Assembly (NCBI RefSeq): GCF_018613875.1
Contig: NZ_JAGGPJ010000041.1
Span: 1-63,851 of the forward strand
Origin: Arthrobacter sp. ISL-28
GTDB taxonomy: Bacteria; Actinomycetota; Actinomycetes; Actinomycetales; Micrococcaceae
Direction: 5' to 3'
Length of the DNA stretch: 63,851 bases
A program made the translations under genes and the position numbers. This document shows positions 8,557 through 16,044 of the stretch, one piece after another. Numbering within the stretch: position 1 is the first letter of the stretch; each line of letters begins with the position of its first letter. The notes below the pieces were generated by a model, which was not told the origin of the DNA, did no database searches, and was given only the letters and a program-made list of their open reading frames with translations.

Positions 8557-9521
8557 CGGACGTCCCTTCCGGAAATGTCGAGGAAAACGTCTTCGAGGCT
8601 TCGCGCCTCCATGCTCATCGATCCAGGCATCACGCCATGCTCAGCCCACCAGGCGGTCAGGGCGGCGAGATCGTCCGGTGTGAGCGCGCCGGTGGCCGAG
8701 TAGCTTCCGGCCCGCGTTTCCACGATCTCCACCTCGGCGGGCAGCACGCCGGTGAAGTCGAGGCCGGGCAGCGCCTCAAAGTGCAGCGTGCGGACATGGC
8801 CCTTGTGGGTTGTCTCTGGAGTCCGGTGCTGCAGAAGCTGGGCTACGGTGCCCTCGGCAACGTTCCTGCCGGCGTCGATGATGTAGACATAGTCAGCGAG
8901 CCGCTGGGCATCGTCCATCAGGTGGGTGGTCAGGATGATGCCCATCCCGCTGTCCCGGAGTTCTGAGATCAGCCCGAAAACCAGTTGGCGCGATTGGGGA
9001 TCAAGCCCGGCGCTCGGTTCATCGAGGAAGAGGACCTCCGGGTTGCCGATGAGTGCTGCCGCGAGGGCAAGCCGCTGTTTCTGTCCGCCGGACAGCCGCC
9101 TCACGGTGGTCCGGCTGAACGCGTCGATGCCGAGCCGCTGCACCAGATCATCCAAGGGCATTGGGTTCCGGTACATCCCGGCGATGTGGCGGAGGAGCGG
9201 GAGGGGACGGGCCGACGGCGGGAGGCCGCCTTCCTGGAGCATGACACCTACGCGGGAACGCAGGTCGGCACCGGCGTTGCCGGGATCCTGGCCGAGGAGG
9301 GAGATCGTTCCGCCGGACCGCTTCTGCAGGCCCTGGGCGCATTCGATGGTGGTGGTTTTGCCGGCGCCGTTGGCGCCCAGGAGGGCCGTCACCTCGCCGC
9401 GTCCGGCGATGAGTGAGACGTCACTCACCACCCTCAGCATCCTGCCATCGAGGGTGGGCAGCGGACCGACGTCCTTAATGAGCCCGTTGATGGCAAGAAC
9501 GGGGGATTTGGGGGATCGCAC
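8553..9521 (-). CDS. ABC transporter ATP-binding protein
   Basis: 322-residue ATPase partner of the adjacent ABC-2 permease. Walker A GANGAGKTT near residue 51, signature LSGGQKQRLALAAAL, Walker B VLFLDEPSAGLDPQ and a switch His in LTTHLMDDA. A C-terminal extension of about 80 residues resembles the accessory part of drug/heme-type exporters. GTG start at 9521. It is divergent from sufR, and the 128-bp intergenic region holds an iron-box-like sequence at 9586-9604, so expression may respond to iron. Confidence 0.9.
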   Translation of the reverse strand: MRSPKSPVLAINGLIKDVGPLPTLDGRMLRVVSDVSLIAGRGEVTALLGANGAGKTTTIECAQGLQKRSGGTISLLGQDPGNAGADLRSRVGVMLQEGGLPPSARPLPLLRHIAGMYRNPMPLDDLVQRLGIDAFSRTTVRRLSGGQKQRLALAAALIGNPEVLFLDEPSAGLDPQSRQLVFGLISELRDSGMGIILTTHLMDDAQRLADYVYIIDAGRNVAEGTVAQLLQHRTPETTHKGHVRTLHFEALPGLDFTGVLPAEVEIVETRAGSYSATGALTPDDLAALTAWWAEHGVMPGSMSMEARSLEDVFLDISGRDVR

Positions 9522-9585
9522 CCCAGCATTCTACGTGAAGTAGTACTGTCTTTCCTGAGTCCTTTCCTGAGCCGGGCAGGTGACC

Positions 9586-9604
9586 GTAGGTTAGCCAAGC
9601 CTTG
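9586..9604. promoter_or_regulatory. IdeR/DtxR-like iron box upstream of sufR
   Basis: GTAGGTTAGCCAAGCCTTG matches 14 of 19 positions of the textbook IdeR/DtxR box (TTAGGTTAGSCTAACCTAA). It lies 46 bp before the sufR start and 65 bp before the divergent ABC ATPase. A looser dyad (ACGACA-N6-TGTTGT, about 9626-9643) lies next to the sufR start and could be the SufR site; that is speculative. Confidence 0.45.
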
Positions 9605-9649
9605 CTGGATGGGTGGAGTAAATTACGACATGATTGTGTTGTGTATTCC

Positions 9650-10498
9650 ATGACGAACTCCACTTCCCTGCCTTCGGCCGGGTCTGGCGCGCGAATCAGC
9701 GTGCTGCGCGGTGGAAAGCCGGCTGCCCAGGGCGCACCGTCGCCGGCCGCCGACTCCGATGAGCGCACGCGCGATCGCGTCCTCAGCGCTGTGCTGGAAC
9801 ACGGCCCCGTCAGCGCCGCGGAACTGGGCGATCTGCTCGGCTTTACTCCGGCTGCCGTCCGCCGCCACTTGGACCATCTGTCCCGTGCCGGGGTCATCGA
9901 GGTCAAGCGCGTTGCCCGTGCCGGTGCGGGCGCCGGCCGTCCGGCCCGCCGCTACGTCCTGAGCTCCCAGGGCCAGTCCACACTGGGTGATGACTATCTG
10001 AACATTGCCAGTTCGGCGCTCAAGCAGCTCGAGGAAATGGCGGGCGCCGAAGCGGTCCGCAAGTTCGCCGTCGAGCGTTTTGCCGACATGGAACGCCGCT
10101 ACGCCCCTGAAGTGGACCAGGCCGGAACCGACATCACGGCCCGCGCCCAGGCGCTATCCGCCGCCCTGTCCCGGGACGGCTACGTCGCCTCCACGGCCTC
10201 CATCGAGGCCAAGTCCCCGCTGCCGGCCGCACTTTCCAGCGTCCAGCTCTGCCAGGGCCACTGCCCCATCCAGCAGCTGGCCTCGCAGTTCCCGGTGTTT
10301 TGCGACGCGGAAACGGAAACCTTCTCCCGGCTGGTCGGCGTGGACGTGAGGCGCCTGTCCACCTTGGCACGCGGGGGCCACGTCTGCACCACCCACATAC
10401 CCACAGGCCGTCCGGCCGCGACGGAGGCCCATGCCCCCGGAGCGGGGCAGGACACCCTGAACGAAGTATCCAACCATCTGCAAGAAAGGCCGCTATGA
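9650..10498 (+). CDS. sufR: Iron-sulfur cluster-sensing regulator SufR
   Basis: DeoR/ArsR-like winged-helix repressor of the SUF operon that senses cluster status. Residues about 40-90 hold the HTH (LLGFTPAAVRRHLDHL), and the C-terminal part has the cluster-ligand pattern C201-x3-C205-x12-C218 plus C246 in GHVCTTH. I used ATG 9650 (282 residues); the frame is open to 9602. Its stop overlaps the sufB start (ATGA), so it is translationally coupled to sufB and probably autoregulates the operon. Confidence 0.92.
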   Translation: MTNSTSLPSAGSGARISVLRGGKPAAQGAPSPAADSDERTRDRVLSAVLEHGPVSAAELGDLLGFTPAAVRRHLDHLSRAGVIEVKRVARAGAGAGRPARRYVLSSQGQSTLGDDYLNIASSALKQLEEMAGAEAVRKFAVERFADMERRYAPEVDQAGTDITARAQALSAALSRDGYVASTASIEAKSPLPAALSSVQLCQGHCPIQQLASQFPVFCDAETETFSRLVGVDVRRLSTLARGGHVCTTHIPTGRPAATEAHAPGAGQDTLNEVSNHLQERPL

Positions 10499-11958
10499 CG
10501 GACCAACTATCAGAGAACACGGTTGCGGAGACTGCTGTCATTTCGGAGATTCTGGAGAAGAATCCCGAACTGCACGGGATCGGCACCTACGAGTACGGCT
10601 GGGCCGACAAGAACGACGTCGGCGCCAACGCCCGGCGCGGTCTGAATGAGGACGTCGTCCGCGACATCTCGGCCAAGAAGGGCGAGCCGGAGTGGATGCT
10701 TGATCTGCGTCTCAAGGGCCTGAAGTACTTCGACCGCAAGCCCATGCCCACCTGGGGCGCGGACCTGTCCGGGATCGACTTCGACAACATCAAGTACTTC
10801 GTGCGTTCCACCGAGAAGCAGGCCGCCACTTGGGAAGACCTGCCTGAGGACATCCGCAACACGTACGAGAAGCTCGGCATTCCGGAAGCTGAGCGCAGCC
10901 GCCTGGTCTCCGGCGTGGCCGCCCAGTACGAGTCCGAGGTCGTCTACCACCAGATCCGCGAGGACCTTGAGGCACAGGGCGTCATCTTCCTGGACACGGA
11001 CACCGCGCTGCGCGAGCACCCGGAAATCTTCCAGGAGTACTTCGGCACCATCATCCCCGTGGGCGACAACAAGTTCGCATCCCTGAACACGGCGGTATGG
11101 TCCGGCGGTTCCTTTGTGTACGTCCCCAAGGGCGTCCACGTGGACATTCCGCTGCAGGCCTACTTCCGCATCAACACGGAAAACATGGGCCAGTTCGAAC
11201 GCACCCTGATCATCGCGGACGAGGACTCCTACGTCCACTACATTGAGGGCTGCACCGCCCCGATCTACACCTCGGATTCGCTGCACTCGGCCGTCGTGGA
11301 AATCGTGGTCAAGAAGGGCGCCCGCGTCCGCTACACCACCATCCAGAACTGGTCCAACAACGTGTACAACCTGGTGACCAAGCGTGCCATCTGCGAAGAA
11401 GGCGCCACCATGGAATGGATCGATGGCAACATCGGCTCCAAGGTCACCATGAAGTACCCTGCCGTCTACCTGACGGGCGAGCACGCCAAGGGCGAGACCC
11501 TGTCCATCGCGTTCGCCGGCGAAGGCCAGCACCAGGACACCGGCTCCAAGATGGTCCACATCGCGCCGAACACCAAGAGCTCCATCATCTCCAAGTCCGT
11601 GGCCCGTGGCGGCGGACGCGCAGCCTACCGCGGCCTGGTCCAGATCCGCGAAGGCGCCAAGCACTCGGCCAACACCGTGCGCTGTGACGCCCTGCTCGTG
11701 GACACCATCAGCCGTTCGGACACCTACCCGTACATCGACATCCGCGAGGATGACGTCCAGCTGGGTCACGAGGCAACTGTCTCGCGCGTTTCCGAAGAGC
11801 AGCTTTTCTACCTCATGTCCCGCGGCATGCGTGAAGACGAAGCCATGGCCATGATCGTGCGCGGCTTCATCGAGCCGATCGCCCGTGAGCTGCCGATGGA
11901 ATACGCCCTCGAGCTGAACCGCCTCATTGAACTCCAGATGGAAGGATCCGTCGGTTAA
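10495..11958 (+). CDS. sufB: Fe-S cluster scaffold protein SufB
   Basis: Scaffold subunit of the SufBC2D complex on which [Fe-S] clusters are built. The 487-residue product has the SufB fold: an N-terminal segment starting MTDQLSENT, then the right-handed beta-helix region with YVHYIEGCTAP, and the C-terminal SRSDTYPYIDIREDD. ATG 10495 overlaps the sufR stop; the upstream open frame to 10300 is a shadow of sufR. A one-base overlap (TAATG) leads into sufD. Confidence 0.95.
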   Translation: MTDQLSENTVAETAVISEILEKNPELHGIGTYEYGWADKNDVGANARRGLNEDVVRDISAKKGEPEWMLDLRLKGLKYFDRKPMPTWGADLSGIDFDNIKYFVRSTEKQAATWEDLPEDIRNTYEKLGIPEAERSRLVSGVAAQYESEVVYHQIREDLEAQGVIFLDTDTALREHPEIFQEYFGTIIPVGDNKFASLNTAVWSGGSFVYVPKGVHVDIPLQAYFRINTENMGQFERTLIIADEDSYVHYIEGCTAPIYTSDSLHSAVVEIVVKKGARVRYTTIQNWSNNVYNLVTKRAICEEGATMEWIDGNIGSKVTMKYPAVYLTGEHAKGETLSIAFAGEGQHQDTGSKMVHIAPNTKSSIISKSVARGGGRAAYRGLVQIREGAKHSANTVRCDALLVDTISRSDTYPYIDIREDDVQLGHEATVSRVSEEQLFYLMSRGMREDEAMAMIVRGFIEPIARELPMEYALELNRLIELQMEGSVG

Positions 11959-13208
11959 TGACTGCCGAAATTACTACTGAGAAGGCCCGCATCGGCGCCC
12001 CTTCCATCGCAGGTTTCACCGAGGAAGGCGAGGGACTGGTCTCCGCCAAGGTCGACCACAGCCACAACCACGGCGTCACCGTGATGTCCTCGCGCGCCGA
12101 ACGGCTAACGAGCTTCGACGTCGCTGACTTCGCTCTGCCCACCGGCCGCGAGGAGGAATGGCGCTTCAGCCCGGTCCGCGCGCTGGCCAACCTGCTGTCG
12201 GACACCGCGACGGCTCTTGACCCGGAGCCCGCTGCCGCTTTCACCGTGGACGCGCCGGAAGGCTACCTCCGCACCCCGCTGGCACCCGGTGCCGCACCGC
12301 GCGGAACTGTCCTGACCCCGGCCGACCGTGCCGCCGTCGTCGCCTCCGCCAACGCGGACGAGGCCCTGCATCTGGTCATCCCGGCGGAAGCCGAACCGGC
12401 TGAGCCGCTGCGGATCCTGGTCCACGGTGCCGGTGCCGGACGCCGCTCCAACGCCCACTTCGTGCTTGAGGCGGGTGCAAACTCGCGCAGCGTCGTGATC
12501 GTGGAGCACACCGGTGCGGCCGACCACAACGGCAACGTGGAAGTCATCGTCGGCGAGGGCGCAAAGCTCACCGTGATCTCCGTGCAGCTCTGGGAAGACG
12601 ACGCCAAGCACCTGGGCCAGCACGACGCGCAGGTGGGCAAGGACGCCGTGTACAAGCACATCGCCGTGTCCCTGGGCGGCTCCATCGTGCGGCTCAACTC
12701 CAACGTCCGTTTCTCGGGTGAAGGTGCCGAAGCCGAACTGCTGGGCCTCTACTACGCCGACGCCGGTCAGCACCTGGAGCACCGGTCCTTCGTTGACCAC
12801 AACGAGCCGAACTGCAAGTCCAACGTGCTGTACAAGGGCGCCCTGCAGGGCAAGAATGCGCACACCGTTTGGGTGGGCGACGTCCTCATCCAGAAGCAGG
12901 CCCTGGGCACCGACTCCTACGAGAAGAACCAGAACCTCGTGCTGACGGACGGCTGCCGGGCGGACTCGGTTCCGAACCTCGAGATCGAAACTGGTCTCAT
13001 CGAGGGTGCCGGACACGCGAGCTCCACCGGACGTTTTGACGACGAACACCTGTTCTACCTCATGGCACGCGGCATTCCGGAAGAAGTGGCGCGGCGGCTC
13101 GTCGTCCGCGGCTTCCTCAACGAGATCATCCAGCAGATCAAGGTCCCGGCTCTCGAAGAGCGCCTGACCGAGGCTGTTGAGCGTGAACTCGCCGCAACGA
13201 ATTCCTAA
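11958..13208 (+). CDS. sufD: Fe-S cluster assembly protein SufD
   Basis: Second beta-helix subunit of SufBC2D, needed for iron supply to the scaffold. 416 residues; the C-terminal core has the family sequence around NVLYKGALQGKNAHTVWVGD with the conserved His, followed by ADSVPNLEIE and RGIPEEVARRLVVRGF, which binds SufC. The N-terminal third is variable, as usual. It starts inside the sufB stop codon and is followed after 27 bp by a Rieske ferredoxin gene. Confidence 0.95.
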   Translation: MTAEITTEKARIGAPSIAGFTEEGEGLVSAKVDHSHNHGVTVMSSRAERLTSFDVADFALPTGREEEWRFSPVRALANLLSDTATALDPEPAAAFTVDAPEGYLRTPLAPGAAPRGTVLTPADRAAVVASANADEALHLVIPAEAEPAEPLRILVHGAGAGRRSNAHFVLEAGANSRSVVIVEHTGAADHNGNVEVIVGEGAKLTVISVQLWEDDAKHLGQHDAQVGKDAVYKHIAVSLGGSIVRLNSNVRFSGEGAEAELLGLYYADAGQHLEHRSFVDHNEPNCKSNVLYKGALQGKNAHTVWVGDVLIQKQALGTDSYEKNQNLVLTDGCRADSVPNLEIETGLIEGAGHASSTGRFDDEHLFYLMARGIPEEVARRLVVRGFLNEIIQQIKVPALEERLTEAVERELAATNS

Positions 13209-13235
13209 GCAGCCCGGAAAAGTACAGGACAACGG

Positions 13236-13595
13236 ATGACTGAACAGCCAAAGGGCGAGCTCGTCTGCAACGTCAACGAGATCCAGCCCAAGCAGGCCCT
13301 GCGGATCCTGATCGACGACTACCCCGTCGCGATCGTCAAGGACTCCATGGGAGAAATCCACGCCATTGGCGACACCTGCTCACACGCGGACATCTCCCTC
13401 TCCGAGGGTGAGGTCGAGGGCTGTGCCATCGAATGCTGGGGCCACGGTTCGCAGTTCGACCTGCGCACCGGCGAACCGCTTCAGTTGCCGGCCTACGACC
13501 CCGTCCCCGTGTTCGCGGTGGAAATCGTGGGCGACGAGGTCTATGTGGACTTCACCCACGTCCTCAACGGCGCCGAGACACCGAACTTCAGCTAG
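13236..13595 (+). CDS. Rieske [2Fe-2S] ferredoxin in the SUF operon
   Basis: 119-residue soluble Rieske protein. The cluster ligands are C-S-H (near residue 48) and C-W-G-H about 17 residues later, followed by GSQFDLRTGEP. No membrane anchor is present, so it is a bacterial ferredoxin type. Its location between sufD and sufC, seen in several actinobacteria, suggests it delivers electrons for cluster assembly or is an early client. RBS ACAGGACA precedes ATG 13236. Confidence 0.9.
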   Translation: MTEQPKGELVCNVNEIQPKQALRILIDDYPVAIVKDSMGEIHAIGDTCSHADISLSEGEVEGCAIECWGHGSQFDLRTGEPLQLPAYDPVPVFAVEIVGDEVYVDFTHVLNGAETPNFS

Positions 13596-13701
13596 CCGCC
13601 GGCCTGTTTCGAAAGCCCGGCCTGTACCAGAACTTAACAACTTCCAGACCAAAGACCGCACCGCTGCCCCAAACGGCACGGTGCAGAGGAGAACAAGACA
13701 C

Positions 13702-14499
13702 ATGTCTACTCTTGAGATCAAGGACCTGCACGTCAGCATCGACACCGAGCAGGGCACCAAGGAGATCCTGAAGGGCGTCAGCCTGACCATCCGGACCGGC
13801 GAGACCCACGCAATCATGGGCCCCAACGGCTCGGGCAAGTCCACTCTCGCGTCCACCATTGCCGGCCACCCGCGCTACAACGTCACCGGCGGAACCATCA
13901 CCCTGGATGGCGAAGACGTCCTGGCCATGAGTGTCGACGAGCGTGCCCGCGCCGGCCTCTTCCTGGCGATGCAGTACCCGGTGGAGGTCCCTGGTGTCAC
14001 CATGACCAACTTCCTGCGCACCGCCAAGACCGCGATCGACGGCCAGGCCCCTGCCCTCCGCACCTGGACCAAGGACGTCAAGGCCGCCATGCAGCAGCTG
14101 CGCATCGATGCCGACTTCGCCCAGCGCAACGTCAACGAAGGCTTCTCGGGCGGCGAAAAGAAGCGCGTGGAGATCCTCCAGCTCGAGCTGTTCAAGCCCA
14201 AGTTCGCCGTGCTCGACGAGACCGACTCCGGCCTCGACGTCGACGCCCTCAAGATCGTCTCCGAAGGCGTCAACCGCGCACACGCCGAGGGCAAGATGGG
14301 CACCATGCTCATCACGCACTACACGCGCATCCTGCGCTACATCAAGCCTGAGTTTGTCCACGTTTTCGTTGACGGCCAGGTTGTTGAAGAGGGCGGCCCG
14401 GAGCTCGCCGACCGTCTTGAAGAAGAAGGCTACGACCGCTACGCCAAGGGCGCCGGAGCAGCCTCGATCGCTGCCGCTGCTGCCGCAGCTCAGGCCTAG
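13702..14499 (+). CDS. sufC: Fe-S cluster assembly ATPase SufC
   Basis: ABC-type ATPase that drives the SufB-SufD scaffold. Walker A GPNGSGKST, signature FSGGEKKRVEILQL, Walker B FAVLDETDSGLD and the SufC-typical HYTRILRYIKPEFVHV stretch. ATG 13702 follows an AGAGGAGAA ribosome site; the open frame upstream to 13366 overlaps the Rieske gene in another frame and is not coding. 265 residues, normal for SufC. Only 12 bp separate it from sufT; sufS and sufU, usually placed here, are absent. Confidence 0.95.
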   Translation: MSTLEIKDLHVSIDTEQGTKEILKGVSLTIRTGETHAIMGPNGSGKSTLASTIAGHPRYNVTGGTITLDGEDVLAMSVDERARAGLFLAMQYPVEVPGVTMTNFLRTAKTAIDGQAPALRTWTKDVKAAMQQLRIDADFAQRNVNEGFSGGEKKRVEILQLELFKPKFAVLDETDSGLDVDALKIVSEGVNRAHAEGKMGTMLITHYTRILRYIKPEFVHVFVDGQVVEEGGPELADRLEEEGYDRYAKGAGAASIAAAAAAAQA

Positions 14500-14511
14500 T
14501 AAGGACACGCC

Positions 14512-14844
14512 ATGACAGAAATCGACGCAGCCCGCACCGGGCTGGAGGATGTCGAAGAGGCACTCAAGGATGTCATCGACCCCGAGCTTGGGGTCAACAT
14601 CGTGGACCTCGGGCTGCTGTACGGCCTGAAGTACTCGGAGGATGACGGCGCCCTGCTGATCGACATGACACTCACCACGGCGGCATGCCCGCTCACCGAT
14701 GTGCTTGAGGAGCAGGTCGGCCAGGCGCTGGACGGCGTCGTGGACGAGTGGCGCCTGAACTGGGTGTGGATGCCGCCATGGGGTCCGGAACGGATCACCG
14801 ATGACGGTAAGGACCAGATGCGCGCCCTCGGTTTCAACATCTGA
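14512..14844 (+). CDS. sufT: SufT-type MIP18/DUF59 Fe-S maturation factor
   Basis: 110-residue MIP18 (DUF59) protein. The conserved DPELGVNIVDLGL motif and the TTAACPLTD cysteine loop are present. Members help transfer clusters to target proteins. RBS AAGGACACGCC precedes ATG 14512. Last gene of the SUF operon and followed by a very long hairpin at 14864-14914. Confidence 0.92.
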   Translation: MTEIDAARTGLEDVEEALKDVIDPELGVNIVDLGLLYGLKYSEDDGALLIDMTLTTAACPLTDVLEEQVGQALDGVVDEWRLNWVWMPPWGPERITDDGKDQMRALGFNI

Positions 14845-14863
14845 TCCCCACCGCGTCCCTAAG

Positions 14864-14914
14864 GAGTACGACGGCGGCCGGCCACCTTCCAGGTGGCCGG
14901 CCGCCGTCGTACTC
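14864..14914. terminator. 24-bp perfect hairpin after the SUF operon
   Basis: Arms 14864-14887 and 14891-14914 are perfectly complementary over 24 bp around a TCC loop. There is no T tract, so it may act as a transcript-end stabiliser or barrier rather than a classical intrinsic terminator. Confidence 0.7.
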
Positions 14915-14915
14915 C

Positions 14916-15085
14916 CATCGACTGCTCCCCACCGGCCCCCTCGCCTCACATGTTGGCCAGGGAACCCTCCCCGCTGCCTCCCCAATCTCGCAAAGCTCGA
15001 TTGGGGCCCCTCAGTTGCGTGGGCCCAGGCGTGGGCCCACGTGCCCTTTTCAAGCGTGAAAACGGCGTTTAGGGAGCAATCGATG
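14916..15085. repeat. MITE-like palindromic element, copy 1 (about 170 bp)
   Basis: Bounded by inverted repeats CATCGACTGCTCCC (14916-14929) and GGGAGCAATCGATG (15072-15085), 13 of 14 matching. Inside are nested palindromes: CCCCAATC/GATTGGGG around 14980-15007 and repeated GGGCCC-containing dyads around 15020-15040. The right end, read on the minus strand, continues CTAAACGCCGTTTT, which is shared with the copy at 49950. No coding sequence inside. Confidence 0.65.
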
Positions 15086-15090
15086 TGGGG

Positions 15091-15984
15091 TCAGAGCTTG
15101 GGGGTGTTGAACGTGTCGCACTGGGCGATGTCGCCGGTCTGGTAACCCCGGTAGAACCATTTCTGCCGCTGCGCGCTGGACCCGTGGGTCCAGCCCTCGG
15201 GCGTGACCCGTCCGGTCGCCGCCTTCTGGATGCGGTCATCACCGACGGCGGACGCGGCCGAGAGCGCATCGTTGAGGTCCTTCTGCGTCAGTGGCTCCAG
15301 GAAGGGCATGCCTGTCTTGGGGTCCTTCTGTGTGGTGGCGTAGCGGGTCCAGAGGCCGGCATAGCAGTCGGCCTGCAGTTCCACGCGGACGGCACCAGAC
15401 TCGGCGCCCTGTGGGTCCCGCTGCGCTTCGTCCAGGTCACCGAGAATGTTCTGGACGTGATGCCCGAACTCATGCGCCACCACATACTCCTGGGCCAGCG
15501 GGCCGCCGGAGGAGCCGAAGCGGTCCACGAGGTCCTGGAAGAAGCCGGGGTCGAAGTATGCGGTGGTGTCCGCCGGGCAGTAGAAAGGACCGACTGCGGA
15601 GGTGGCGGCACCGCAACCGGTCTCGGTGCCGCCGGTAAAGATCACTGTCCGGGGCCGGGGGTAGTCCACGCTGTACTCCGCGAGATAGGCGGGCCAGAAG
15701 GCGTTGAGGCTGTTCACCGTTCCGGTGATGCGGCAGTCGAGGCGCTGGTCTGCGTCGGCGCCGGTTGAGCAGGAGGGGGCCGTTCCCTGGCTCTGGCCGG
15801 GCTGTTCCTGACCGCTGCCCACCAGCCCCTCGAGGAGCTGCGGGTTGATGCCGAACAGCGCGGCCAGGAGGAGGATTACCCCGCCGCCTATGCCTCCGCC
15901 GATTTTCGTGCCGCGGCCCATCCGGCCGCCACGCCGGTCTTCCACCTGGGAGGGGTCCAGTTCGACCCCGTCATTGAAACTCAT
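15091..15984 (-). CDS. Neutral zinc metallopeptidase (YpfJ/KPN_02809 family)
   Basis: 297-residue membrane-anchored protein. The N-terminus MSFNDGVELDPSQVED is followed by one hydrophobic segment (GGGIGGGVILLLAALFG, about residues 29-45) and then an extracytoplasmic domain. The zinc site HEFGHH (HExxH) sits in YVVAHEFGHHVQNILG, with the family GCGAATSAVGPFYCP segment before it and FYRGYQTGDIAQC at the C-terminus. The frame extends upstream to 16428 but that part overlaps the ligase gene; ATG 15984 matches the family start. Physiological substrate is unknown for the family. Confidence 0.9.
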   Translation of the reverse strand: MSFNDGVELDPSQVEDRRGGRMGRGTKIGGGIGGGVILLLAALFGINPQLLEGLVGSGQEQPGQSQGTAPSCSTGADADQRLDCRITGTVNSLNAFWPAYLAEYSVDYPRPRTVIFTGGTETGCGAATSAVGPFYCPADTTAYFDPGFFQDLVDRFGSSGGPLAQEYVVAHEFGHHVQNILGDLDEAQRDPQGAESGAVRVELQADCYAGLWTRYATTQKDPKTGMPFLEPLTQKDLNDALSAASAVGDDRIQKAATGRVTPEGWTHGSSAQRQKWFYRGYQTGDIAQCDTFNTPKL

Positions 15985-16044
15985 GCTGTCACAATAGTCT
16001 CGTCTGTCCTGGGAGGGGCCGGTTTCGCCGGTAAAGTTGATCCG

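Noticed and set aside
10510..11769. Long minus-strand open frame opposite sufB
   Set aside because: It mirrors the codon bias of sufB, has no recognisable protein features and would contradict the clear SUF operon.
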